Of a stretch of DNA of 64,000 nucleotides, positions 1 through 11,551 are shown piece by piece. The position numbers and the translations under genes are program-made. Origin of the DNA: Pseudopyrenochaeta lycopersici (Eukaryota > Ascomycota > Dothideomycetes > Pleosporales > Pseudopyrenochaetaceae); contig NHZP01000007.1 of NCBI GenBank assembly GCA_003313425.1, forward strand, positions 124,001 through 188,000, given 5' to 3'. Under the pieces are notes generated by a model. The model was not told the origin of the DNA. It worked only from the letters and a program-made list of their open reading frames with translations, and ran no database searches. Position 1 is the stretch's first letter, and every line of letters starts with the position of its first letter.

Positions 1-15
1 TCGATTGTCCAGACC

Positions 16-992
16 TCAAAGAATCTCGTGCACCTTGATGACATGTGTCTCTGGGGTCATTCTGTACGCCTCCTTGCTCCACTCTTGGAGTTTTCGTTCG
101 AGTCTACTTTCTTGCGGGCTGAAGAATTTTCGCCAGATCGACGAAAAATATGCACTCAATACCAATGCTGCAGTCGTCGAAAGGGCAAATGGGTGTAGCA
201 CAAAAGGCCGCGCATGTTCCGTAACTCCACTGGAAGTGGTAGTCCCCATTAAAAGTCCACCTGTCAGGCCAAGCAGTAGACACAGCTTTTGATAGTGGTC
301 GGCACGGTAGATGTGGTATTGAATCATGGCGAGGATACCCCAAGCTATAGCGACAAACACCAATACTGTTGTCGATGCGAAGCATCTCGGAATCTGGTTC
401 CATCAGTCTACCCATGCATCAATCTGCTTTTTGCACTTACCTGAAGATAAAGCGCACTAATGTTATTCGACAAAGACTCGATGCTCCAGAGAACTGCGCA
501 AGCCATAAGTTGTGCCAATACAAGCAGAGGGGAGTAGAGAGAGGTCGAAAATTGCTTGTTCAGTATGATCATTCCTACCGAATAGGTCGACAAAGAAGAT
601 CCTGATCCGGCGCACCGATCAGGAATCTGGTCTGCCTGCTGCAGTACTCTGGAAGTTAGGCGACGCATAGAGCTATTGGTCACCCATATGAGCGGGGTGG
701 CCGAGCGACCGCGCTGCTTGCGCTGCAATGTTATGTCCTGTACCAAATTCTGGGCCGCGTGGGAAGTATTGCCCCAAGACGTGACCGCAGATAACTGCGA
801 CGTCCCGTTATATGTCCATGCCAGCTGTCTCGCTGCGGAGGCATATTGGCCTGCAGGCTTTTCCCATCGGGGCGCTGGCTCTCGTAGTCCATGTATGCAT
901 ATGATATCGACGGCGGTGCTATCGTGACAATGACGTGAAAGGAGGGTTGGGCGGCTGAGAAAGTTATGGTCGGCATCAAGTGTGCCTGACAT
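16..992 (-). CDS. orphan multi-pass membrane protein
   Basis: I do not recognise the family. Two exons fit: 992-441 and 393-16, with a 47 nt GTAAGT...CAG intron at 440-394. Joining them gives 309 residues and an in-frame TGA. A splice at the nearer CAG (acceptor at 367-366) would hit a stop, so the 394 acceptor is preferred. The N-terminal 150 residues are polar and without clear domains. Four hydrophobic segments follow, at about 154-172, 194-211, 221-235 and 255-272, then a charged basic tail. The membrane segments lie on both sides of the intron in the same protein, which supports the splice. The start is uncertain, because a second frame is open across 731-1186 and an extra 5' exon could exist. 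It is divergent from the ATPase-like gene. The function is unknown; a membrane location is inferred only from hydropathy. Confidence 0.5.
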
Positions 993-1474
993 GCCGCCAG
1001 TGTGGTCCGCAGTATGCGACGATTGGGAACTGGGTGCGTAGATTGGGAGAAGTGCTCTAGGGGTTCGATATTTGCTCGAGAGAACGGAAAATAATGAGAA
1101 GGCTGAAGTTCAGGTAAGACGAGTTGAGGAGGCCGCCGACTGCAAGTTGTTTGAAGGACCTCCGGGTGGCTGTGTCGAGGTGGCATGCCACGTCAAATAT
1201 CTCATGACATGCCCTTGGGCTCGAAGCTGGTCACAGCCACACCGGCCTTGCGGTAACAGTACCTTCTCCTTCTTTCTTACACCTCTCTGCCACTTCACCA
1301 GTTGTTGATTGTTACGCTTCGTTGCCCCTCATCCCCGTTCTTCTTAGACCCGCTATTGTTACATCCTTGTGGTCCCTGTTGAGAAGAATATCGCAAAACA
1401 CTCGTACTCGCTTTAGTCTTTCACCGTCTGAACGAAGGTGAACAGGCTTGAACAACGCTTAGGCGGCCCTCGAG
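993..1474. promoter_or_regulatory. divergent intergenic region
   Basis: This stretch lies between two divergent starts and presumably holds both promoters. I see pyrimidine-rich tracts at about 1263-1310 and 1330-1360, typical of filamentous-fungal core promoters, and no clear TATA box. No RNA gene or repeat was recognised. Confidence 0.4.
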
Positions 1475-4047
1475 ATGAGTGCTCGCGAGCCTCGAGGCGG
1501 TGGGGGAGATTTGCCGACGCATGGGGAACATCAACTTCGGTACGCGCCGCTAGCTCTCCCGTCTCAACAACCATGAATCACTGACTCAAGCACTCAAGTG
1601 ACAACAAGGATCCTTCCTACTCTCCAAACGCTGCGATTGACGCGGACTCCACAATTTCCTCACAGGACGCGCTCACACCATATCCAGGCACCGAGGCTGA
1701 TTTTGTGGTTCGGAACAACAAGTTCGCCTTCTCCCCAGGCCAACTGGGCAAATTGTACAATCCTAAGAGCCTCGGTGCATTTTATGCTCTTGGTGGGCTC
1801 GCTGGTCTTGAGAAAGGTCTTCGCACAGATAGGAAAGCCGGCCTAAGGGCCGACGAGTGCCTTCTTGATGGCGTTGTCTCTTTCGAGGAGGCTACCACAC
1901 CCATTCATAACCGCCAAGCGCCCACACGCGACTCAAACAAATCGGCTGCCATTCAACGACCATCAGACTCTTTCGCCGATCGTAAGCGCGTCTTCTCCGA
2001 CAACCGTCTGCCAGAGCACAAGCCCAAAAGCCTATCCCGGCTGGCTTGGGCGGCCTTCAATGACAAAGTGCTACTCCTGCTCGTGCTTGCGGCCGGGATA
2101 AGTCTGGCCGTTGGTCTCAACGAAGCCTACAAGAGCCGCCATACAGAATACCAGCTGAAAGATCTGAGGTATGCTCTCAATGCTGCTTGGGTTCCTTTGG
2201 CTGCAACTACGGTCTACACCCTGACGACAGTGTTCTTGGACGCGTTTGAGGCAGGCCACGCTTTGGAGGTCCACAGGAAGAAGAACGACCACATGGTCAA
2301 AGTCATACGATCGGACAGGACCCGCGAGATTTCCGTCTACGATATCTTGGTGGGTGATGTTCTCCATCTCGAACCGGGCGACATGATTCCCGTGGATGGC
2401 GTTCTCATCGACGGACACAATCTGAAATGTGATGAGTCCAGCGTAACCGGAGAGTCTGACCTTGTCAGAAAGACGCCTGGAGATGACGCCTTCGAGTCGA
2501 TCAATAGGCAGGGTAGCTGGAAGACGATGGACCCATTCATTGTCTCTGGTGCCAAGGTCATCGAAGGCATTGGAATATTCATGGTGACTGCAACGGGAGA
2601 ACGCTCTTCTTTCGGCAGAATTATGATGCCTCTGCATACAGAAGATGGATGTTTTAATCCCCCAAGCCCACGATACGAGCAAACTATTGCTAGTGTGGGC
2701 ACATTCAGTGCGATCGTCTTCATTGTCGCTGTGAATGGATTCTCAACAGCTACCACGGCACTACTCGCATTGTGTCTTGCCTCGAGTATCGATCTATTGT
2801 TGGCCATGGTCCGGGAGATAGCATTTATCATCATGCGAAGGTTGGAGAACACCAATCTAGCCAGCCTACTTTGTTCCTGCCGAAATATGGAGAATACAAC
2901 TACACCTCTTTCTGAAAAGACTAGGACTAGGATACAGAACTCAATGGCTGTTGTCTCTAGCTCATTGACGAGATCTCTGTGTCTGGATGACTACGCTTCT
3001 GTCGCCATTCGCGAAACTCGAAAGCCCACACACGTGAAACGCAAACCTCAAGAAGCAGCTCGACGATCGTGGCCTGCTAAAGGGACAAGATCTGAAGACT
3101 CATTCTCGAGACTCCACGTCACCTCTTTAGACCCCGAGCGTAGCTTAGCTTCCTTCATAAGGCGACAATCGGCCTTTAACGTCAGCCCATTCGCATGGAC
3201 AATCGTGCCTACATTCTTCACTTCAGTCTCTGCTGCGCCAACTGGTGGGCCTACGCCTGGGCCGAATTGGAAGGATCAAGCTCTACAAGCCCTGACAAAC
3301 ATCCTTATATCCCTTGCCTTCCTGTTGGCACCTATCACCATACTCACGATCTGCGGCGTAGTCGCTCTTGTCCTGCGTCACCGTAGAAAAGAGGGATCTG
3401 CCGCTCTCGCCATGTTGGGTCTAGCGCTTGTCCTTATCACAATCAAAACGCCACTACATGCAGGTGCTAAGCATGACAATCCATTCATTGTGCTTGCAGT
3501 GGGTATGGCATATGGCATGTTCATGCTGGTGTATTGCGAGGTTATCATGCTTAACAACGATGGAGGCAAAATATTCTGCTTCATCGCCGTTGCGATAGGA
3601 TCGCTAACAACCCTCATGCTCATGGCATTCGCCCCAGTGAGAGCGTATTGGAAGGACTTAACAAAGCTGGATCCTTTGTTCGTCCTTGCCGTTGCCACCC
3701 CGCTCAGCTTCGCAATGTGTGATCTTGCAATATATATTGCAACCCTCATCAACGGCCGTGAGAAGCGTAATGAAGACAAACCTAAGACGCCGTCCCTCGG
3801 GTCCGCAACGAGAACGACGAGACAGTTGGATCGTTTGCATTATGTCAACATTGCTGGACTGCGTTCTCGCAGCTTGTTCAGCGACTTGTACGACAGTGAC
3901 CCTAATGAGATCGAGTTCCAAGATCTCGAGGCAGATCTCGAGGCAGGTCGAACCGAGCCTGCGTCCATTCAGCAGAGAAATTCTAGTCGTTTTAGTCGGC
4001 TTCTAAGCTCTGTCAGAGGCATGTTCGGCAAGAGCAAGCCTACTTAG
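1475..4047 (+). CDS. degenerate P-type Ca2+-ATPase-like fusion membrane protein
   Basis: The N-terminal half is clearly a PMC1/PMCA-type (P2B) calcium ATPase. Exons 1475-1539 and 1599-4047 (59 nt intron, phases agree) give 837 residues, against roughly 1,100-1,400 for intact fungal PMC1 proteins. Visible parts are the N-terminal FAFSPGQLGKLYNPKSL block (about 63-80), two membrane segments (about 177-197 and 218-238), the actuator domain with an intact TGES (305-308), and a third/fourth membrane pair (about 388-432). The PEGLP calcium-site motif of TM4 is not there. At the phosphorylation site, family CSDKTGTLT is replaced by LSEKTRTRI, so the aspartate is Glu461 and TGT is TRT. No nucleotide-binding or P domain follows. 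Instead there is a basic linker, then five or more hydrophobic segments (about 587-739) that do not look like ATPase TM5-10, and an acidic tail. It cannot pump by the normal cycle; a regulatory or scaffold role is inference. The long open frame argues against a simple pseudogene. Confidence 0.8.
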
Positions 4048-4902
4048 GCTTTGAATGCCATGCCAATACCGGACAAAAGCGATGGATGGCAAGCGCGTGC
4101 ATCGGCTGCATATCAATATTAGCTGTTGGTGTATTCCAATCTTCAAGCAGCACATTTTATAACAACCTGGGTGGATATATCTGCATCTTTCATCGAAGAA
4201 ACTAGGGATTTGATCAAGGGGCTAGTCCCGGGTTTTCTTCTTTCCATTACTATACTGTATTATCACGATTCTATCAATGATTTCCTTAAAGTAGTAAACA
4301 ATCAATGACAATCTCTCGGTGCTATTCTGGCAACCGATCGAGACTTCTATTTCAATTCGATATTGTCCCGCAGCACTGTAATCGAATTCACACAGCCAGA
4401 AACCTTAAGGTAATAAGAGAGGCACTTCTTAAAGACATCTAGGGATAATTTAAAGACCATATCATTGCAAACGGTCCTTATAACTCAGCATCTAGCTTAT
4501 ACGGTCATTCAAGCGTGAGTAGTATACTAGATTATCTAAGTGCTGTAAGGCCTGTTAGACATAAAAGATAAACTTAGAAGTACCGACAGAAAAGACGAAT
4601 TCATAGTAAGTCTAATACTATAATTCTCTAAAATCTCTAGAAGCATCGTAGCTCGAGGAAGGAGGAGGGGAGATCACATGATAAAATAGAACACGTTTGT
4701 TGTTAAAGGTTTATAAAAGATTAAGCCAAATGCTCCTTGAACCTAAAAAATTAGGCCGAATTTGATCGTGAAACACTAACACAGTATCATCTTAGCGATG
4801 TTTGGGCCCAAACATTCCTGGTGTATTCGGACGTAAGAATGTCTTAACTTTAATTTATTACGATATGTAATTCATATAATTTCTACAGCTTTAGGATAAA
4901 AT
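4048..4902. other. intergenic region, no gene seen
   Basis: This is AT-leaning sequence between two 3' ends, so two terminators should lie here. Short open frames are present but show no family resemblance or splice-supported extension. Confidence 0.5.
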
Positions 4903-5883
4903 TTAGCGCTGCAATGTTAGCAGGCCGGGTCGATACGGCAGGAGTCCGTAGTCACCACCAGAGCTTGGTGATCGCCCCTGATAGAGTAATTGCAGGTTAC
5001 ACGGGTCAACAGTCATCGTCTGGTCAGGGTTGCTGCGAATTAGGTCGCCATGACTGATGTCATTCGTCCAGGTGGCGCCGCTATTGGCCTTGCCCGCGAA
5101 TGGGTTGCTCTCGCTTGCAGCTTGTGGTGTCCATGAACCGCTCAAACTAGTCGCTGTGAATGAGCGGAAATATCGCCCGTTCGCCCCGATTGCCTCGACT
5201 ATCATCAAGTATTTATTCTGACCCTTGACCGTGTATACTTGGACCGCTTCAAATAGGTTGTTGGTTGAATCGGTCATGACTACTGTCGAAGAGGTGCCAA
5301 AGTTCCCTGGGAAGTTTCCGATGGGCATACTAGCCCGGTAGATCTTTCCGTTATCTCCAGCGAAGAACAAGTACATGTTTGTGGAGTCGCCAATGACTGT
5401 CTGGTCGATTGGCCCGGTGCTGGAGCCGGTAATACTCCCAGAGAAGAGAGGCTGCGCTGATGACCATCCATTTCCATTTGTTGGATCTGTCGACGTTCGG
5501 TAGGAGAATGCGGTTGGACCCCATTGATACGCGAGGACCCAGATACTTTTCGGGGCAAAATAGAAGAGTGTCGGAGCAACGACGGCTGACGACATCGTAT
5601 TCTGCGTCGCAGAGGCCATATCTGACCAGTTGGTGAAGAGATTGAATGTCATTGAGCCCCATTTTGTTCCCGTGTCGTGGGTTGTCGCATATACAAGCTG
5701 TCGGCCATTATAATTGACATGAGTGAAGTCCTTGAGCGAAGCCCATCCTGACTTTGGATTGGCGAGCACGCCGGTCGACGTCCAGCGGTATGTCGATGGA
5801 AGTGCACATGTTGTCTGGGCCACTACACCCAATGGCGATGCTAGCAATGCAATGCTAGCCGATAGTATGTTTATATTGAACAT
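4903..5883 (-). CDS. secreted GH62 alpha-L-arabinofuranosidase
   Basis: It removes arabinose side chains from arabinoxylan and arabinan in plant cell walls. The single-exon 326-residue protein starts with a signal peptide (hydrophobic core about residues 5-22, ending VVAQ). The catalytic five-bladed domain follows directly, with no CBM1. Recognisable GH62 landmarks are SLKDFTHV (aspartate of the catalytic centre), [53 protein letters not shown] with the catalytic glutamate, [14 protein letters not shown], and [12 protein letters not shown] near the end. Length and motif order match the family closely. It is isolated from other carbohydrate-active genes here. Fungal GH62 genes are usually induced by xylan or arabinose; I did not find a convincing activator site. 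Confidence 0.96.
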   Translation of the reverse strand: MFNINILSASIALLASPLGVVAQTTCALPSTYRWTSTGVLANPKSGWASLKDFTHVNYNGRQLVYATTHDTGTKWGSMTFNLFTNWSDMASATQNTMSSAVVAPTLFYFAPKSIWVLAYQWGPTAFSYRTSTDPTNGNGWSSAQPLFSGSITGSSTGPIDQTVIGDSTNMYLFFAGDNGKIYRASMPIGNFPGNFGTSSTVVMTDSTNNLFEAVQVYTVKGQNKYLMIVEAIGANGRYFRSFTATSLSGSWTPQAASESNPFAGKANSGATWTNDISHGDLIRSNPDQTMTVDPCNLQLLYQGRSPSSGGDYGLLPYRPGLLTLQR

Positions 5884-7692
5884 TGGAAGTTGCTTTACAA
5901 AAATTTCTTGTGATTACTAAAACAGTTTCGGACAGTAAGTATTGAAGTGGGGAGGGCCTGGATTTTTATATGTAGCGACTTTCACTCACGTTTGCAAGAC
6001 GCGTAGAAACATGATAATAAATTAAAGAACACTAAACGGCGAGCAACTTTAGTTCAATCAACCCGGAGTGGGTTCCCTCCACTCCAATCTTCTTAATTGC
6101 CATGCGACCCTTAAAATTTGTCGTAGACTACTAGTGGAAACACAGACTTCGATGCCTCGGTACCAGCTCGTGCTTCTCAGGCCTGACTTGATTTGGTTTG
6201 GTACCCTACAAAATAGGAAGGAAGCCGTATCCCTTTGGGTTAATCGTGTTGTTTTAACATAGCAATTTTGTTTCCCCTGTATAAAAGTAAGCAACAAATG
6301 CATGTTCAAGGGCTGATAATAGCTTTACGGACTGAAATTCTCCGTAATGCGGGGAACTGGGGCAATCCTGTATACCTTGGCCGTGGTAAAGCTTAGATTG
6401 ATCTGTACTGCGGGGGTAACCATGGAAAGGTCGCTTAGCTACGAATGGCGTTGAAGGAAGTTCTCGTGGTTTCGTCTTGAAACCCAGCCTCAAATACCGG
6501 TGGCAGTGGCAGTTCAAGCTTCTGCCGCCGGCTCTATGGAATTCGGGCCGCACCCGATGATCTTTATTTCAACAGCAATTTAAGGTGTGTTTCCAAACTT
6601 TATCATTTGTTTCCAGAGTACAATTTCAAAAGATTTCATGAAGGCGTCGTCACTTGGCGCTCTCTGTTCAGCATCCCTGAACTGAACAAAACTAGTCCTA
6701 ACTCTTCAAGGCCTCTACCTTTGTCCACTCACGCTATATGAAGTTTGTAGGGTGTATCGAGTTTCTGGGGAAAGAGCTGACATTTTACTTTAAATTCATG
6801 CACCTGTCTACCAGCAGGAAAACTTAGTGCCTAATCATCCTGTCAGTCAATTGTTGAGAACATGTCGAATACTGATCCCCTTTTGATGCTCGCTTCTCCC
6901 ATGAAATTTCTAATTGTAGCCTTGATTTCTTTTTGGCTATTTTCCATTTCATTTCTTTCATCGTTTGGAGTCTTACTCGCAGATCCATATCTTTCCTCGA
7001 ACACTCCCTGTCGTTATCTACTCTTCACTCTCATTATTATCTAGAGCTGTCTATCATTTATCATTCCACTGTTTCCTCTGATACCTTTTTATTATCTTGA
7101 TTTCACTCCTCAGCCGAAAAGTCATTTTGTCGAAAAGGTTGGCCGAATTTGGCTTCAGAGCATAAACGAAATTTGGAGGTTTATGCAGGGTCCTATGCCA
7201 TTAGTGCTTACGTACGCATATGCACTTGCAGTCACACCATATATCGTTGCAATATAAGCGATGGCTGACGGTGCAAACAAAGTCCATGGTGCGGAAAAGT
7301 GCAACCGCAACAGCTTCGAGAGCGACTTTCAACACGCTAGACATGTACGCATTTGAAAACTAGGGCAATAAGCAGATGATGATTTTGCTCAAATGTGGAA
7401 TCTAGGTATTCCTGTTCTAGAGAGAGGAGCTTTTGGGTGCCGCGATGCTGCACGTCTAGGTTGGTGTTCGCTAATGTTGGTGCATAGAAACTTGCATATT
7501 ATCTGCTAGACGAGGCGTGAAATATGACATATTGGGGCGGCATCTTACTCGACCCCGCACCCATGATGTGCAGGGTGTTCCCGAGGTCTGGGATTTTGAA
7601 GATCAGTCAGCTCATATATGACGGCTGTACGCCAGATTCATGATGGGTGTATGAATCTTAGGTATCGCTCTCGCGGCATAGTATTAATAATA
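5884..7692. other. 1.8 kb intergenic region
   Basis: It lies between the divergent GH62 and tyrosinase starts. Several 60-100 codon frames occur on both strands (for example 6254-6553 minus and 6862-7044 plus), but none resembles a known family or extends through splice sites. T-rich stretches around 6900-7100 are the only notable composition. Confidence 0.5.
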
Positions 7693-8982
7693 ATGAGGTT
7701 ACTTCCCGTTTTCTCCATTCTCCTCCAACTTTGTTCAGGAGAATGCGTCAGGAAAGGACAGCGTCGCGCATGGTCGGAAGCGCCCCTTTATCTTTAGGTC
7801 AATCCTAACCACTTTTCAGGCACACGTTCAGCAAAAAGCAGAAGCTAGAATACATCAATGCCGAATTATGTCTGATGCAGAAGCCCTCCACTCTGGAATT
7901 GCCAGCAGCGAAGACGCGATTTGATGAATTTCAGGCAGTTCATGGGCTGCAGGCGTACGCTACGCATTTTGTTGTAGGTTGATCATTATTGAACTTGGAT
8001 TTAATTGACGCAGACTTATCATGCTAATGCAAGATCAGGGTGCCTTTCTTCCCTTCCATCGGGCATTGCTGCATGCCCATGAGACTGCTCTACGAACTGA
8101 ATGCGCATACCGTGGGTGGCAGCCGTAAGTCTCGAACGCCACAAAGCCTACCAGGGTCCTCAATCATAACTGTAACCAGGTACTGGCAAGAACAACTTGA
8201 CGCAGCAAACTTCATTTCTAGTGTAGTCTTAGATCCAGTTCACGGCTTCGGTGGCAACGGCTCTGGACCTAATAATTGCATCACCAACGGCCCGTTCGCG
8301 AACTACACAAATCATATAGGGCCAGGATACGAAAACACATCCCATTGTATTGACCGGATAGTCGACGACACCTTCAGCCGATTTTCATCACAAGTAGAAG
8401 TTGATAATTGCCTTGCTCAAAAAGATTGGGCGAGTGCGTGGCCGTGTATTGAGACTTTCCCGCACCTTGGTGGGCACTTTGGAGTCGGTGGACAGGTATG
8501 CAGCATTTCTGTCTAGGAGTTACTGATACTGGCATTATACTGATGACATAGCAGATGCAGAATGGCGTCTCAAGCCCCGGTGATCCTCTATTTTACTTGC
8601 ATCACACCTGGCTGGATAAGATCTGGGCGGACTGGCAAGCGAAAGATAGTCCTAAGCGTCTATCCGAGATGGGCGGTACAAACATCATGCCAGATGATAT
8701 ACCACCTAGTTTTCCACCCACGCCTCCAACGATCCCGTGAGTGAAACAGACTAGCTTTGGACTCACTCTATGCAGATGTGTAGCTAATTCAGGTGCAACA
8801 GGAAACCAACGGGGGCAGATGGAGACCCAGGAACAGTGACAACGCTCGGCCACGTGCTGAATATGTTTGGCAATGGACCGAATAGAACGATTGCTGACGT
8901 AATGGATATCAGCGGCGATGTGTTGTGTTATGAATATATTGAACCATCAGATGGGTACGGTGGAGAGAAAATACGTATGTAG
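7693..8982 (+). CDS. secreted short tyrosinase
   Basis: This is a type-3 copper enzyme oxidising monophenols or o-diphenols. Six exons are inferred: 7693-7772, 7820-7973, 8039-8124, 8180-8495, 8555-8736 and 8793-8982; phases close to 335 residues. The start gives a signal peptide ([16 protein letters not shown]), then the family's [12 protein letters not shown] block. Copper A ligands are ATH, LPFHR and the His seven residues later in LLHAHE. Copper B ligands are [11 protein letters not shown] (HxxxH) and [12 protein letters not shown]. All six histidines are therefore present. There is no C-terminal lid domain, so it belongs to the short secreted fungal class rather than the melanin-type long enzymes. 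Two ends are ambiguous. Exon 6 could start at 8802 (three residues fewer), and a GTATGT overlaps the stop codon, so a final intron with a slightly longer tail is possible. Confidence 0.9.
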
Positions 8983-9331
8983 CTTGATGAACTCTCACAG
9001 CGAGACGGTGATTGCAACAGCTACGATTGTTGTACACGAATTGGGAATAATCCATTGAGGTAAAAGACGGCACAGCAAACCATAATGTACAGGGTATGCG
9101 GTTCAGCTATGCATACCACGCCTCTTCTCGCCCATATGTTGCAAGATGCAATCTACAATTGTTTGCCCATTGACACACCCAAGTGCTAATGCAGCGCTAA
9201 TGTTCACAGCTGATCTTACACGTTCGCTCTTGTCATTCATCTACGTCTCCACCTACGTGACCAAAGTCAACACTTCCATGAGTTATCGAGACGCCCATGC
9301 GATATCGAGACGCCCACTCGAACGTTGAGGT
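8983..9331. other. intergenic region between convergent genes
   Basis: It holds the two 3' ends and a short direct repeat at 9284-9316. No gene was recognised. Confidence 0.5.
9284..9316. repeat. 14-bp direct repeat
   Basis: TATCGAGACGCCCA occurs at 9284-9297 and again at 9303-9316 with a 5 bp spacer. It sits 3' of two convergent genes; no function is apparent. Confidence 0.8.
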
Positions 9332-10112
9332 CTACTCCCATATTCCAAACCACCTCTTGACCCTGCGTCTCCTCACGCCATCCTCGCCTACATAATATCT
9401 TGGGTCCTCGATATACTCCTCGCCCCTCTCTTCTGCCTCTCTTTGCCTTTCCAGGCGGTATTGCTTCCGCTTCTCGATATCCTCAGCCTTCTTCAGTCGC
9501 TGTTCAGAGTAGGCTTGCGAGGTCTGCTCCATGTGCATTTTGTAGACTTCAATAAAGCGCTGGGTAGAGCCGATGGGGTGGTGCAAGAAATCTTTGCGCG
9601 AGGGGAGGAGCCCGGCATATATGGTCTTGGAGATGAAGTCCATGTACCATGCTGCGACGGCAAGGGAGACGAGGATACCCTGATGACGTTAGCATGGGGT
9701 TGGCCCAGGCTATCGGCTGCTTCAGACACACCATTGTTATCCACAAATGAATCGCCTTGTTGTTCAAGAACCAATGCGAAAATGTGCCCTCGGGACTCAT
9801 CATGTTCGGATACTTTTTCGTCGCCATTCGCTTCTTGTCCTCTTCCGTCACCGGGGGCCCGTATATGCGATTCTCCAGGTTCCGATTTGGCGTCCTCTTG
9901 CCATGGGACGGCGGACGGTATTTGTCGGGCTGTGGTATTACGGGAGTCGCCTTTTGCTGCGCTGCCTGTCGCCGGCGGAACTCTTCTGAGAGGCCTTTGG
10001 CGGGCGAGGATGCATGGCGGAGGGCTGCGGGGAAAACTGCGCGTGGTTGCGGTCTTAAGAGCAGAGGGCCCCGTGGGAAGAGGAAGCGCGGTATTGATTG
10101 GAGGGTTGCCAT
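9332..10112 (-). CDS. predicted mitochondrial inner-membrane protein
   Basis: Exons 10112-9732 and 9679-9332 with a 52 nt intron give 242 residues. The first 35 residues are rich in Arg, Ser and Ala with no acidic residues (MATLQSIPRFLFPRG...), as in a mitochondrial targeting presequence. A conserved-looking block follows (NRIYGPPVTEEDKKR, about 80-95), then a single membrane segment formed across the intron (HLWITM joined to GILVSLAVAAWYM, about 122-140). The C-terminal half is a highly charged Arg/Glu-rich helix (about 175-225) likely to form a coiled coil. I recognise it only as a conserved fungal mitochondrial protein of unknown role; a respiratory-assembly function would be a guess. The start was chosen because the longer upstream frame would bury the presequence. 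Confidence 0.7.
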
Positions 10113-10457
10113 ATTGTGTAGATTGACACTGGAGGCGCAGCGCAAATGCGGGAGTCCGCACGTCGATGGGACGAAGTTCTTCAAGTTCCGGAGAAAGTTC
10201 GGGCCGACTGCAGTGGCAGAGCTAAATTTTGCGTACTTGCTTTCACCCATTAGCACCATAATTCTAGCCAGTAGCCGATGCGTACGTAAATACACAATAT
10301 ACACAATCCTATTGAACGACAGCTGCGCCCTCCTATGCGACCAAACTTTTCAAGCTAGGACTCACGCTGTTGTTTCATCTTGGTGCTCTTAGGCTGAGTG
10401 TGAGTACCCTATGCTAACCATAGAAGGAGTTCTAAACACCGGAAATACCAGTGCACG
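10113..10457. promoter_or_regulatory. divergent promoter region
   Basis: About 345 bp separate the divergent starts of the mitochondrial protein and the methyltransferase. No specific site was recognised. Confidence 0.4.
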
Positions 10458-11312
10458 ATGCCTTCAAAGCCTCCACCTTCTTTCGGGTCGCAGGAGTACT
10501 GGGATGCACGATTCTCCTTGAATGCCGAACCCTTCGAGTGGCTTGACGCTCCCTCTGCCTTGGATGCTTCCATCATCGAAGCTTTGAACACAGCCAGCGA
10601 GGACAAGCCTGAACTTCTACATATAGGCTGTGGCACCTCTTTGCTCTCCTTTCATCTCCGTTCACATGTCGTGGATCCAACGCAGATACACAATTTAGAC
10701 TATTCAGACGTTGCCATCACCTTGGGCCAGAAGCGCGAGCGGGGACTAGCTGGCGCCGACTCAAGTATTGGAGATAGCCAGTCCTCCGCGCACATGCGCT
10801 GGGATGCTGTCGACCTTCTCGATTATACCTCCCTTCTTCGTGCCTGTAATCGTACCGCATATTCTTTGATCATCGACAAATCCACCTCGGACGCCATTTC
10901 TTGTGCAGACGACATCCACGTTCCACGACCGTTTCCCATTACCCTGGATCCGTACAGTCCCACCGCTTTGGATCCCGCCATTATGGACGAGCCCATCCAT
11001 CCACTGTATATAATGGCGGTGAATTTAGCGCTTATAGCAAAACCAGGAGCACGCTGGATTGCACTGTCTTACTCGGATGACCGCTTCCCTTTTGTTGATA
11101 CATCACTGTGCCCATTACCAGAGTATGAGGCATTCCCAAATCCCGCCTCTTTATGGAGACTTGTAGAGAAACGCGAAGTTGAGGACTCAAGTCAAAAATC
11201 ATTGGATGACAGTAAGAGTAGCACAATCACACATAGACCGAAGGTTTCGAATTGGATATACGTTCTTGAACGAACGAACGCGCCACTTTTCATTCAAGGA
11301 GAGCATATCTGA
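10458..11312 (+). CDS. class I SAM-dependent methyltransferase (EFM/METTL13-like)
   Basis: The single-exon 284-residue protein opens with the EYWDARF...EPFEWL block typical of the small EEF1A-lysine/METTL13-like methyltransferases. SAM-binding motif I is LLHIGCGTSLLS (about 54-65), followed by NLDYSDVAI (acidic end of beta-2) and a beta-4-like SLIIDKSTSDAI, where the family carries DKGT/DKST before a short helix. A late strand, NWIYVLER, fits the fold. The protein is probably cytosolic and methylates a protein lysine or N-terminus. The exact substrate cannot be read from the sequence. The start is the first ATG in frame and places the conserved EYWD block about 12 residues in, as expected. 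Confidence 0.85.
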   Translation: MPSKPPPSFGSQEYWDARFSLNAEPFEWLDAPSALDASIIEALNTASEDKPELLHIGCGTSLLSFHLRSHVVDPTQIHNLDYSDVAITLGQKRERGLAGADSSIGDSQSSAHMRWDAVDLLDYTSLLRACNRTAYSLIIDKSTSDAISCADDIHVPRPFPITLDPYSPTALDPAIMDEPIHPLYIMAVNLALIAKPGARWIALSYSDDRFPFVDTSLCPLPEYEAFPNPASLWRLVEKREVEDSSQKSLDDSKSSTITHRPKVSNWIYVLERTNAPLFIQGEHI

Positions 11313-11551
11313 ATGCATAGAATTGATTCATAAGTTACAGTACATTACCCTGGCGTACTTCACAGCTGCTTACGACGGGGAGCGAAGTGTGATGTGTACA
11401 CAGCTGGCGATGGTTTTGAGCCGATTCGGCAAGAGCAGTTTGATGACGGGAAGGTGCATTTTGAGCGATTAGAAGAATGGCATGGCATTACTATTATCCA
11501 ATAAAATTTATGACAACTGAGCAAGCATGACTTGAATTCAGAGAGACCGTT

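Noticed and set aside
870..900. IICIHGL motif in the orphan protein as a lipase/hydrolase N-terminal domain
   Set aside because: The short match is not followed by a nucleophile elbow or other alpha/beta-hydrolase features before the membrane helices.
1050..1075. tRNA-like GGGGTTCGAT box
   Set aside because: No matching A-box or acceptor stem could be folded around it.
731..1186. 151-codon minus-strand frame as a separate gene
   Set aside because: It overlaps the N-terminus of the orphan membrane gene, with no membrane segments or family resemblance; kept only as a possible alternative 5' exon.
6254..6553. 99-codon minus-strand frame in the GH62-tyrosinase spacer
   Set aside because: No family resemblance, no splice-supported extension, no signal peptide.
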